A DNA stretch of 64,000 nt from Embiotoca jacksoni (taxonomy: Eukaryota; Chordata; Actinopteri; Embiotocidae), in the NCBI GenBank assembly GCA_022577435.1, contig JAKOON010000043.1:655001-719000 (forward strand), read 5' to 3'. The position numbers and the translations under genes are program-made. The notes under the pieces were generated by a model. The model had not been told where the DNA came from. It did no database searches and saw only the letters and a program-made list of their open reading frames with translations. Below, piece by piece: positions 43,395-54,228 of this stretch (positions are counted from its first letter, which is position 1; each line of letters begins with the position of its first letter).

Positions 43395-44850
43395 AGTTAC
43401 ACCTCCGTTTTCAAAACAATTAGGACACTGTATAAAATGCAAATAAAAACAGAACGTGATGATTTGCAAATCATGTAAATCCATATTGAATAGAAAATAG
43501 AACACAACATATTAAATGCTGAAACTAAATGTAATGGTTCTATGAAAAATATGTGCTCATTTTAAATTTGATATCAGCAACACGTTTCAAAGCAGCGAAC
43601 AGGGGCAACAAAAGACCGGAAATGTTGTGTAATGCTAAAAAACCCACCTGGTGGAACATCTCACAACTAATGAGGTTAATTGGCATCAGGTCAGTAATAT
43701 GACTGGGCATAAAAGAGCATCCCAGAGAAGCAGTCTGTTAGCAGTGAACATGGGGAGAGGTTGATCACTCAGTGACAGACTGCATGGGCAAACAGTGCAA
43801 CAATCTAAAAAGAAAAGCTCCTCTGTGTGAAATTGCAAAGAATTTGGTGATGAAATCATTTACGGTGCATAACATCATCAAAATAGTCAGAGTTTCAGGA
43901 GAAATCTCTGTTCGCAAAGTTGAATATCAATATTGTATGACCGTGATCTTCCTGCCCTCAGGCAGCACTGTATTAAAAACAGGCACAATTCTGTAGTGGA
44001 AATCATTGCATTGGCTCAGGAACACTTCTGAAAACCATCATCTGTGAACACAGTTAGTTGCTGCAGCCACAAATGCAGGTTAAAAGTCTACTATGTAAAA
44101 AAGAAACCAGATATAAACATAATTCAGAAACCCTGCTGCCTTATTTGGGCCCGAGATCGTTTAAAATGAACTGAGGCGTCCTACTGTCTGACCAATCAAA
44201 ATTTTAAATTGTTTTTGGAAATCATGGATGCCATGTTCTCCGGGCTCAAGAGGAGAGGGACCATCCAGCTTGTTATCAGCTCAGTTCTAAAGCCAGCATC
44301 TGTGATGGTACAGGGATGCATTAGTGCACATGGCATGGGTAGCTTGAACATCTGGAAGGAAGCATTAATGCTGAATGATATATTCAGGTTTTGGAGCAAC
44401 ATATGCTGCCATCCAGACAACATCTCTTTCAGGGAAGGTCTTGTTTATTTCAGCAGAACAACGTCCAACCACATTCTGCACGTATTCCAACAGCATGGTT
44501 CTCTAGTAGAAGAGTCCGCTGATAAACTGGCCTCCTGCAGTCCAGACCTGTCAATCATTGAAAACATCTGGAGCATCAGGACATGAACAACACAACAAAG
44601 GAGACCCTGAACTGTTGAGCAGCTGAAATCCTCTATCAGGCAACAATGGGACCACATTTCACTTTCAAAACTCCAGAAACTGGTCTCCTCAGTTCCCCAA
44701 CGTTTCCAGAGTGTTTTAAGAAGAGGAGGTGATGCAGCTCAGTGGTGAACATACCCACGACTTTTTTGAAACATGTTGCTGCCATCAGATTAAAATTGAT
44801 CTTATGTTTTCAAAATGATCTTATATTGTCCAAAAAACAATACAATTTAT
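43395..44850 (+). mobile_element. Degenerate Tc1/mariner element, plus orientation
   Basis: The left end carries TGTATAAAATGCAAATAAAA and GATGATTTGCAAATCATG, as in fish Tc1 terminal repeats. The interior follows the transposase gene of that family from CATGGGGAGAGG (43750) to GAAGAGGAGGTGATGCAGCT (near 44725). The right end has ACTTTTTTGAAACATGTTGC. Ends are approximate because the outermost bases have decayed. Confidence 0.8.
43750..44740 (+). pseudogene. Tc1-like transposase pseudogene
   Basis: Best surviving block at 44209-44586: SVMVQGCISAHGMGSLNIWK, then a Tc1 catalytic-region end CSPDLSIIENIWS. Upstream, the helix-turn-helix region is recognisable only at DNA level, with several frame changes between 43770 and 44200. 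The central QQDN-type aspartate block reads as SRTTSNHIL, so the catalytic triad is lost. Confidence 0.8.
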
Positions 44851-46456
44851 CTATTTAAAAAAATATTTGTTCAAGTAATTCACAACTCGGCCAGTTGTGT
44901 AAACCTAATTTTTAAACTGCAGGCTTGGTGGTGTTTATCAGGATCATGATACAACACGTTACAAAGGCGCCCTTTAACTACTAAAGTTAAACAGTGAAGA
45001 ACACAGCTTCATCGTCTCTACAGACTGTACACTGATCAAATACTGTATCATAACAAAGAGGTGCAGGTGCATGATGGAGATTCGACACTGCAGCTGCAGT
45101 GTAGTAAATGAACCACAGGAGGGCAGTAGAGTGTAGAGCTTTAAACGTCAGCATCTGGCTCTTTCAGTTTGAGAAGTTTCCCGACAGCAGAGTCTTGTTT
45201 GCTTCCAATTAATGTGAAACTATAACCTACTAATGTCCAACATGTCGTCGCGTTGTTTCCGTCTAAATTCTTCATATTTTTACTCACTAAACGCATCTAA
45301 TTATTTCATTGATTACTACTCTCTACATCCAGAGGAAGGTCTCCACCATAACAGATTGAATATAATCTGAAATTGAGACTTTATATAACTACAGGATTGC
45401 AGTCACGCCCAGTCTAATGCTGGTTTCATTCACTTCTGTAGGAGCTTTTAACCAGTAACCAGCATGTTGTGTGTGTGTTAGCTCCTTCAGTCTTCAGTGA
45501 TGGGAGCTTCAATGCAAGAAAACCCAACATGAACCTTTATTATTGTCACAGTATAGTCAGCTCAGCCTGAGGATTCAGTGGTGAAGACCTGTTCATTACT
45601 GAACACAGTAAACCTGAGGGGAAGGAAGCTGTTGAACAAGTATGTGAAAACTGGGCTGCTCTGAGAATATAACATGTTTATATGTAGTCTATACAACAAC
45701 AAGTTCTTGTGGATTCATGAAAGAAAGAAACACAGCTCGTGAAAATAACGGATGAAGACATAGTCGCATTGGTGACTTTAATTGTATTGGACTTCACACC
45801 TTAATATATAATTTTCCTATTTTGTCGCTTTAACATTGCCAAAATGATGTTATTACTATTACTCACTAATTTCCTATCAGTTCGCTCAATAAATTCTGAT
45901 GACACTGAAATTTTTTAAACAAAGTAGAATGTACACAGCATAATTTTGTGATGGGGGAACAACTTGAAGGGAGAGGGGGAGGGGGGTGTTGCTTGTTGTG
46001 AGGTTACATTTGCCACTTTTCCAGTTTAAAGCCAGTTCAAATCAATAAATTAGGTGACTGCTTCCTAATAATGTTGCCAGTTAACTTACTGTTGACGCTC
46101 CCTTAACCAGGAAATACTGCATATTATTTTGACAACCAGATGAACTGTCTGCCTCCTGTCTGGTGCTGACAGGTTTCAGTGTTATGTTTCTGCAGTGTTC
46201 GGTTCATACCATGGACCAGAAGAAAAGCACAGATGGGGCAAAGTTTGCTAAATACTAGTTAAGCTCCATTAAGTATCGTAATAGGCCATGACGGTGAGTC
46301 TGCACACACAATACGAGCATCCTGGAACTAGGTCACCTCAATGGAATGAAGCCGCTTTCAATGTCATACCTCTGCTTTACCTGCCGTTACAACAGTTGAA
46401 CAGATTTTAGGTCACAAGGTACATTTCAAACTAACATGACACGTGAGTATCCAGTA
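44851..46456. other. Intergenic, nothing recognised
   Basis: About 1.6 kb of AT-rich DNA. A purine-rich GAGAGGGGGAGGGGGGTG tract lies near 45972. No gene or element supported. Confidence 0.4.
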
Positions 46457-47304
46457 CACTGTGTGCACAATTATTAGGCAAGTTGTATTTTTGAGGATTC
46501 ATTTTATTATTGAACAACTACAGGGCTCTCAATCCAAAATGTTAATAAACCTCAAACCTGAATAGTTAAGAAAGTAAACGGGCCCGTTTACCCATTACCC
46601 ATCCGGCCACGGGCCCGTTACCGATCCAGCCACGGGCCCATCCATCTGGTCCAAGAGTCACTCTCATCTCATTGGTCCATGAAACCTTTGAGGAATCTGT
46701 CTTCAGATATTTCTTGGCCCCGTCGTAACGTTTGTTCAGTGGTGTCGGGTTTCAGCCTTCCTTCCCTCGGCCAGGTCTCTGAACACTGAACATCTTGTAC
46801 TTCTGGGGGCTCCAGGTAGGTTTCAGTTCTGGAATATGACAGCTGGAGGATCACGGCTTCCTGGTAGCTTCACATTTCATTCTTCTCAAATCTTCAGCAG
46901 TTCATTTGCGTTGTTTTTTCTCAACACGTTTCTTGTGACCTTGTTGACTATTTGCAACAAAACGTTTGATGGTTCTGTGATCACGCTCCAATATCTGAAC
47001 AATTTCAAGAGTGCTGCATCCCTCTGAAAGACTTTTTACAATTTTTGACTCTTCAGAGTCCGTTAAATCTCTTTTTTGGCCCATTTTGCCTCCTGAGGAA
47101 AAGAAGCTGCATAATAATTATGCACACCTTGATAGAGGGTGTTGATCTCCTTAGGCCACACCCTCCCTCATTACACTAATACACATCACCTCATATGCTT
47201 AAATCCAATAGGCATTCAAGTTTATACAGCTGGAGTTGGAAAATATGCATAAAAATGATGATGTGGTCAAAATATTCACTTGCCAAATAATTGTGCACAC
47301 AGTG
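46457..47304 (-). mobile_element. Internally deleted Tc1/mariner element with intact ends, 848 bp
   Basis: Inverted ends CACTGTGTGCACAATTATT (left) and AATAATTGTGCACACAGTG (right) are flanked by TA on both sides (46455-46456 and 47305-47306), the superfamily target duplication. The minus strand keeps the start of a transposase (MGQKRDLTDSEESKIVKSLS, then REHRTIKRFV-like helix-turn-helix sequence) and a middle piece. The catalytic C-terminal half is missing. Confidence 0.88.
46640..47084 (-). pseudogene. Truncated Tc1/mariner transposase
   Basis: From the ATG at 47084 the first 60 codons are an intact helix-turn-helix domain (SEGCSTLEIVQILERDHRTI, then KRFVANSQQGHKKRV). Similarity resumes in another frame near 46720-46650 (GQEISEDRFLKGFMDQ, the block preceding the first catalytic Asp). 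Most of the DDE domain is absent, so it cannot transpose itself. Confidence 0.8.
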
Positions 47305-47306
47305 TA

Positions 47307-48204
47307 GAAGTACAGTAATATGCTTCATTATCTTCCTAAAATATGAAGGTTACATAAAGCTAAGCTCTGTGTCCACTGTGATTCTGGTGTATGAACAATT
47401 ATGGTACATAGAAGTGTGTGAACAGTGTTACGACGAACCCTGGACAGCTTCAGGAAGGAGGGAGGGGGACATTTTAAAACATCTGGTTTCATATATGGCA
47501 GCAGTAAGAAAGAGAAATTATAAAACAAAAATTTAACCATATAGCCAGTTGCAGTATGTTTCACAACTGATTCATCACTGGTGGAAAAATAGATGGAAAA
47601 ACGATGGACTGGAAATCCTGTGCTCATCTGTCCTAAAAGACAAACTGTTGAGTTGATGATTCCTGGAGACAGACTTTTCTAACAGAACCTAAAATTCGAG
47701 AGGCTTTCTGAAGCTTTTCATGGGCTTTTGCCAGTTTTCCTGAGTTTGACACAAAGTTTTATGTCCACCTTCGGCTCAACTCTATGTGACAGAAAAATGC
47801 ACACATGCTGTTGGTCAGAAAAGGGACTGATGTTGTGATGTAACGTGGAACACTTACTCACAAAGGTTAAAGTATTCACCAGCTTTGTGCACGTCAAGGT
47901 GCTGCGCACCATTCACACGTAACAGGAGCAGTCTCAGAACGCTTTGATTCAACCACATATATTGTAATAAAGATATGTGTTTGTCTACTTTAAGACTTAA
48001 GGGCTACAGTTTGAAAAAAAAGTGAGCTGTGTTTTAGGAAGGACACCTTTTGGTAATTTTTACTGAAGAGACAAATAATTGTAATGTAAAATACAAGAAG
48101 TCAAGTTCATTTGTGACAAATTAAAGTGTGTGTGAGATTGAAGAGATGTAGTGAGGATAAGGTGTAGTTTCTTACATGAATGCTATCTAATTTCTGTTTC
48201 TTAT
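47307..48204. other. Intergenic, nothing recognised
   Basis: No supported gene; small frames on both strands lack recognisable similarity. Confidence 0.4.
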
Positions 48205-49545
48205 GTTAGGCCCAATAGTACTTTGTACATGCTGCCATTAGGAGATGTCATCAGGAAGCAGTGCATCAACTTCTATTGTTATGCAGATGACACTCAGCTA
48301 TATCTTTCTATAAAACCAGATGAAACTAATCAGTTAGTAAAACTTGAAGCCTGTCTAAAAGACATAAAGGCCTGGATGATTTAACAAGAGAGATCATATT
48401 TCTCCAGTTTTATCTTCTCCTCACTGGCTTCCTGTGAAATCAAGAATAGAATTTAAAATTCTCTTGATGACTTACAAAGCTCTACATGACCAGGCTCCAT
48501 CATATCTTAGAGATCTTATAGAACCATATAATCCTAGCAGAGCACTTCTCTCTCAGTACGCTGGTCTACTTGTGGTTCCTAGAGGTTCCAGAAGTAGAAT
48601 GGGAGGCGGAGCTTCAGTTTTCAGGCTCCTCCCCTGTGGAACCAGCTCCCAGTTTGTGTTGGAGGGGCAGAAACCCTCTCTAGCTTTAAGATTAGACTCA
48701 AAACGTTCCTTCTTGATAAAGCCTATAGTTAGGGCTGGCTCAGGTAGACCTGAACCAACCCTTAGTTATGCTGTTATAGGCCGAGGCTGCTGGAGGACCT
48801 CGTTACATGCTGAGCTTCTTTTCTTTCCTCCTACTCTTTAACTGACTCATACCTCACCATCTTCTTCTCTCCCATAGTTTCTTCTTATTATCTGTTGTCT
48901 CCATTCAGTTCCTTCACTCGTGTAGTTTCTGTTCTTTCTTTTCCAGATGTCCCGTCATGGAGCTGCATGTCTCTGCTCTGTGATTGTCGTCTCCACCAAC
49001 AGTTCTTCTCTTCTATCTCTATGCTGTCCTTTTCTCTATCTGCTCTCCTCTCACCCCAACCGGTCGAGGCAGATGCTCCGCCCACCTCTGATCCTGGTTC
49101 TGATAACAGATGCTCCGCCCACCTCTGATCCTGGTTCTGTTAACAGATGCTCCGCCCACCTCTGATCCTGGTTCTGTTAACAGATGCTCCGCCCACCTCT
49201 GATCCTGGTTCTGATAACAGATGCTCCGCCCACCTCTGATCCTGGTTCTGTTAACAGATGCTCCGCCCACCTCTGATCCTGGTTCTGTCGGAGGTTTCTT
49301 CCTGTTAAAGAGAGTTTTTCTTCCCTCTGTTGGAGGAGTTTCTCCCTTAAAGAGGAGTTTTTCCCTCCTAGCTTATGTGGGAATTGTTGAATTGTTGAAT
49401 TGTTGGTTTCTCTGTATAATATTGTAAAGTCTTACTGTAAAGACTTTAATGTGTTAAGTGCCATGAAATAACCTGTGTTGTGATTTGGTGCTATAGAAAT
49501 AAAATTGAATTGAATTGAATTGAATTGAATTGAATTGAATTGAAT
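48205..49545 (+). mobile_element. L2/Maui-type LINE fragment (copy B), 5'-truncated and internally deleted
   Basis: Starts at [15 protein letters not shown] and the polymerase motif [11 protein letters not shown], runs to [12 protein letters not shown], then jumps to the [20 protein letters not shown] block at 48434, where it closely matches copy A. The 3'UTR has six 37-bp units (49066-49288) and ends in a (TTGAA)n tail at 49504-49545. Copy A keeps different internal parts, so the two deletions are independent. Confidence 0.88.
49066..49288. repeat. 37-bp tandem repeat, 6 units, LINE copy B 3'UTR
   Basis: Same unit as at 2994-3718 on the opposite strand (GATGCTCCGCCCACCTCTGA plus TCCTGGTTCTG). 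Units vary at GATAAC versus GTTAAC. Confidence 0.95.
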
Positions 49546-50257
49546 AAATTAGGTCCAAAAGCTAACACAATGGTCAAAAAACACAACTGAGAAACAACAA
49601 AGAGGAAGGAATGAGCAAAAAGATGAAGAGAGAAAACTAAAGCTGCTGCACAGTTGCATTAGTGCACTTTCCTATAAATATTTGAGGGAGGTAAACCACC
49701 CTCCAACTCCCCCATTCAGCTCTCACTATAGTGCTTTGGACTGCAGAGGGTCTGAGAGACACAGAGAAAAAAGTTGACCGAACCAATACTCCAGTGGAGT
49801 CATTGCATGTTTTAGGCTATTAAACCAGGAAATCTATTCTATATTAGAAACAAAAAATACAGTTCAAACACAAGATACAACAATGGTCATACTGTCACAC
49901 CATATCCTGTGTGTGGCCCTGAGCCCCAAGCTCATAGGGACATGTAAATATATAGGTTTTCAATATTGCTCACGTTTTCCATAAAAAGGTTCTGTCATTT
50001 CCCAATGACTACTGGTCACTGGTTATTAACAACTGTTTAAACAGGTTGAAATAATGTGTTAGTTGAATATTAACTATTTTCAGTGGTGGCTGAATACACA
50101 TCTTTCAACTGATGTGAGTTTTTGTGGCAGCAGAAAGGGTTTATGAATAATGGAGACCAAAGTGTGTGTTCATGGTAATAAAGGAGAAGTCAAATAGTGC
50201 AACTGTGCAGCTCATCTTTGTGTTTTATACTTGTTGGTAAACTTTCAGTATTTACAG
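49546..50257. other. Intergenic, nothing recognised
   Basis: No supported feature. Confidence 0.4.
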
Positions 50258-50800
50258 AGGTACTTGGAAGTTTGTGAACCCTTTACAATTTCTATATTTT
50301 CTGCATAAATATGACCTAAAACATCAACAGATTTTTAGCAGTAGTCCTAAAAGTGTATAAGGAAAGCCTAATTAAATAAACGAGATTAAAATATGAGACT
50401 TGGTTATTTGTTGAGGAAAATTATCAAATATTACATGTAAGTGCGGAGCAAGAGAATGTGAGAACATATCAGGTTTAACTCTGGGATGGAGGAGCGGTTC
50501 TGCTAATGAACAACTGGTTTTAGGTCTTTCTACAACATTTCTATTGGACCTTGACTTATTCTTTGGTAGAGTGACTTGAGTGTGCTTACGATCGTTGTCT
50601 GGTGGTTTGTCTCACTTTCACCTGAGATTCAGTTTCCCGACCGATGTCCTGACATTTTCCCTCAGAATACGCTTGTATAATTGAGAATTTATTGTTCCAT
50701 CAATTATGGCCAGCTATCGTGGCTCAGATGCAGCAAATGTGCCCAAATCATGACACTACCACCACCATGTTTCTCAGATGGGATAAGGTTCTTACTGTAG
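50258..50800 (-). mobile_element. Tc1/mariner remnant (C-terminal half and one end)
   Basis: The outer end GAGGTACTTGGAAGTTTGTG and CATAAATATGACCTAAAACA resemble a fish Tc1 terminal repeat. On the minus strand near 50775-50700 the reading KHGGGSVMIWA is the conserved Tc1 transposase block, followed by heavily mutated transposase. It stops about 75 bp short of the next element; the other half is missing. Confidence 0.65.
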
Positions 50801-50874
50801 TTTACATCCAGCTGCTAATTTGTTTATTTTCTCCCACTAAAAGAAGACAAACACATAAAGGAGATTGTCACGCA

Positions 50875-52477
50875 CAATGCATCTGGAAAGCATTCACAGC
50901 GCTTCACTTTTTAAACATTTTGTTATATTACAGCCTTATTCCAAAATGGATTAAATTCATTTTTTTCCTCAACATTGTACACACAATATCCCATAATGAC
51001 AAAGTGAAAATAGTTTGTTTAAAATTTTTGCAAATCTATTAAAAATAAAGAAGGAAAATATAACACGTACATAAGTATTCACAGCCTTTGCTCAATACTT
51101 TGTTGAAGCACCTTTGTCAGAACTTACAGCCTCAAGTCTTTTTGAGTATGATGCTATAAGCTTGGCTCCTATTCTTGGGCAGTTTCTCCCATTCTTCTTT
51201 GCAGGACCTCTCAAGCTCCATCAGGTTGGATGGGGAGCGTCGGTGCTCAGACATCTTCAGATCTCTCCAGAGATGTTCAATTGGGTTCAAGTCTGAGCTC
51301 TGCCTGGGCCTCTCAAAGACATTCACAGAGTTGTCCCGAAGCCACTCCTTTGTTATCTTGGCTGTGTGCTTCGGGTCGTTGTCCTGTTGGAAGATGAACC
51401 TTCGCCCCAGTCTGAGGTCCAGAGCGCTCTGGAGAAGGTTTTCATCAAGGATGTCTCTGTACATCGCTGCATTCATCTTTCCCTCCATCCTGACTAGTCT
51501 CCCAGTTCCTGCTGCTGAAAAACATCCCCACAGCATGATGCTGCCACCACCATGCTTCACCGTAGAGATGGTGTTGGTCAGGTGATGAGCGCTGCCTGGT
51601 TTCCTCCAAACATGACGCTTGGCATTCAGGCCAAAGAGTTCAATCTTTGTTTCATCAGACCAGAGAATTTAGTTTCTCATGGACTGACAGTCCTTCAGGT
51701 GCCTTTTGGTAAACTCCAGGTGGGTTGTCATGTTCCTTTTACTGAGGAGTGTTTTCCGTCTGGTCACTCTACCATACAGGCCTGCTTGGTGGAGAGCTGC
51801 AGAGATGGTTGTCCTTCTGGAAGGTTCTCCTCTCTTCACAGAGCAACGTTGGAGCTCTGTCAGAGTGACCATCGGGTTCTTGGTCACCTCCCTGACTAAG
51901 GCCCTTCTTCCCCGATCGCTCAGTTTGGCCGGGCGGCCGACTCTAGGAAGAGTCCTGGTGGTTCAAACTTCTTCCATTTACAGATGATGGAGGCCACTGT
52001 GCTCATTGGGACCTTCAATGCTGCAGAAATGTTTCTGTACCCTTTCCCAGATCTGAGCCTCGTTACAATCCTGTCTCGGAGGTCTACAGATGATTCCTTG
52101 GACTTCATGTCTTGGTTTGTGCTCTGACATGTCAACTGTGGGACCTTATATAGACGGTGTGTGTCTTTCCAAATCATGTCCAATCAACTGAATTTACCAG
52201 GTGGACTCCAATCAAGTTGTAGAAACATCTCAAGGATGATCAGTGGAAACAGGATGCACCTGAGCTCAATTTTGAGTGTCATGGCAAAGGCTGTGAATAC
52301 TTTTGATTTTTAATAGATTTGCAAAAATTTCTAAAAAATGTATTTCACATTGTCATTATGGGGTATTGTGTGTAGAATTTTGAGGGAAAAAAATAATTTA
52401 ATCCATTTTGGAATAAAGCTGTAATATAACAAAATGTGGAAAAAGTGAAGCGCTGTGAATATTTTCCAGATGCACTG
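50875..52477 (-). mobile_element. Near-complete Tc1-family transposon, 1603 bp
   Basis: Long terminal inverted repeats of roughly 200 bp: left begins CAATGCATCTGGAAAGCATT, right ends CAGATGCACTG. The right side is flanked by TA; the left has CA, a probable decayed TA. Each end holds an outer and an inner copy of a transposase-binding-like motif (left ATTCACAGCGCTT near 50889 and ATTCACAGCCTTTG near 51077, mirrored on the right), the IR/DR layout of fish Tc1 elements. Confidence 0.92.
51132..52108 (-). pseudogene. Tc1 transposase, one frameshift and one nonsense codon
   Basis: From MKSKESSVDLRDRIVTRLRS (ATG at 52108) through a paired-like helix-turn-helix. A one-base loss near 51967 shifts the frame after KWKKFE. 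The shifted frame continues NPMVTLTELQRCSVKRGEPS to a TAA at 51669-51671, then stays open in the same frame through [42 protein letters not shown] and [10 protein letters not shown]. All three DDE acidic residues remain. Length is about 325 codons, near the family's 340. It cannot make full transposase as it stands. Confidence 0.9.
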
Positions 52478-52479
52478 TA

Positions 52480-54228
52480 TTCTTGCCTAAAATTTGTGAA
52501 CAATGTCACAGGATCATATAACATGCACCTTTGTCTGACTTGCATCACCAACAGCTTTGCATGACTCTTAACCCATTTCTAAACAATGTGGAGGGAGTTC
52601 AGTAGAAGCAACCCATAATCTTACATTAAATGAGGCATACCCTTCCATCTCTATACAATATTTTAATGTTCCTACAAGCCCTATCCCATTCCTCTTCAAT
52701 CAATGTCAGCTCCAAATCCCTTTCAGATGTCTTCTTACCCTGGTTTTGGGTCATTATGGATTAAACCGATGTACCAATATACACAGATGCTTCATGACCG
52801 TTTCCATTGATCTGTAACACTTTATCATATAACTCTGCTGTTTTGAGAGCTGTTGTACCAGATCAGCAAAAGCAAACATCAATATTTCAGATATCTGAGG
52901 AAATGACAGCTGTGAACTCTAAACCGTTGCACAAATTCCTCCAAAGATTCAAACATCGAATGTTGATATAGATGCCAAATGTCACAATGCCTTCCAACAA
53001 CAGGGGATGGAACAATGCAAAAGTTTGGATTCAGCCAAATACTCAAAGAGAAACTTTGATGCAGATCCAAATTAAACATTCAGGAAACTTAAGTCCACAA
53101 TCATTTTACATGACATATTTTTAGATGTCAGTTTGATGAGCTTTGTGAAGGTGACAGTGGGGTAAGAACAGATTTCTCACTACAATAGAAGGGAGGGGCC
53201 CTCTCAACAGGAAATGATGTGGAAGGTGTCTTGAACTAAAGGCAAAATGGGAAAACAACATCTTGGATTGTCCCAAAACTTCTGTATCAACTGGTCTTTG
53301 TAGTTTACTGTTTAAGTTGAATTTGGGTGATTTACCATGTCAAATAAATGTCTTTGTTATTCTATCAAACTAGAGGTTCCCAAACTTTTCAGACCATGTA
53401 CCACAATGTACAAAACCAGATTTCTCAAGTATCACTTCCTGCTGACTATACCAACAAGTTTTTTTCATAAATTAAAACTCAACTATACCGAAGCTTCAGA
53501 AAGGCCAAAAAACAAGATATAGAAGAATGCAAAATTAGAGAATACACAAGGATAAAACCCCATAAGGGTTGTGACTGTTCCCTGACCGGCTTAATTAAGC
53601 CTAAATTAAAAAGTTAAAGTTAAATATTATATCTCTATAGTCTAAATCTCTGTAAGTAAGTGATTTGACAACTAATCATCAGATTAATTTATTTTGTCTC
53701 AGAAACTGAGTGGCTGCAGGAAGAGTATATGAGTCTCGATGAAACAACTCCTCCCTGTCATACTAATTATCACATTCCTCAAAGTGCCGGCTGAGGAGGG
53801 GGCATGGCGTTTGATCTTAACAATCAATTCAAGACCAAAACTTAGTTACAACTCATTTGAAGCCCTTAATCTTGGTCTCTCACATCCAAACTGTAAAACA
53901 CAAAAACAGTTGTATTTGTTGATTATTGACAACCTGCCTTGTAGTCAGTTTCTAACAGAATATTTTGACTTTTTATCTGATTTAGTGCTTATGTACAAAT
54001 AAAGTGATTAGAGTGACCTTTACATTCATGTTGATGTGACAAATGCCTCAACACAACATTTATTTCATTATTAAACTCAATTGACTTTTCTCAAACTGTT
54101 AATAAATCCACTCACTGTTATAGTCACACTCTTGTACTTGCTCTAATATATATCTATATCTATATCTATGTATATTATATTATGCTACAGATAGGGAACA
54201 TTTTATAGTATTTCCTCAAAACCCTCTT
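52480..54228. other. Intergenic, nothing firmly recognised
   Basis: A GGTTCCCAAACTTTTCAGACC stretch near 53372 resembles the outer end of hAT-type repeats but I find no partner. A short TATATC repeat lies near 54146-54170. No gene. Confidence 0.4.

Noticed and set aside
53372..53470. hAT-type repeat end
   Set aside because: Only one weak end-like stretch (GGTTCCCAAACTTTT); no partner end or target duplication found.
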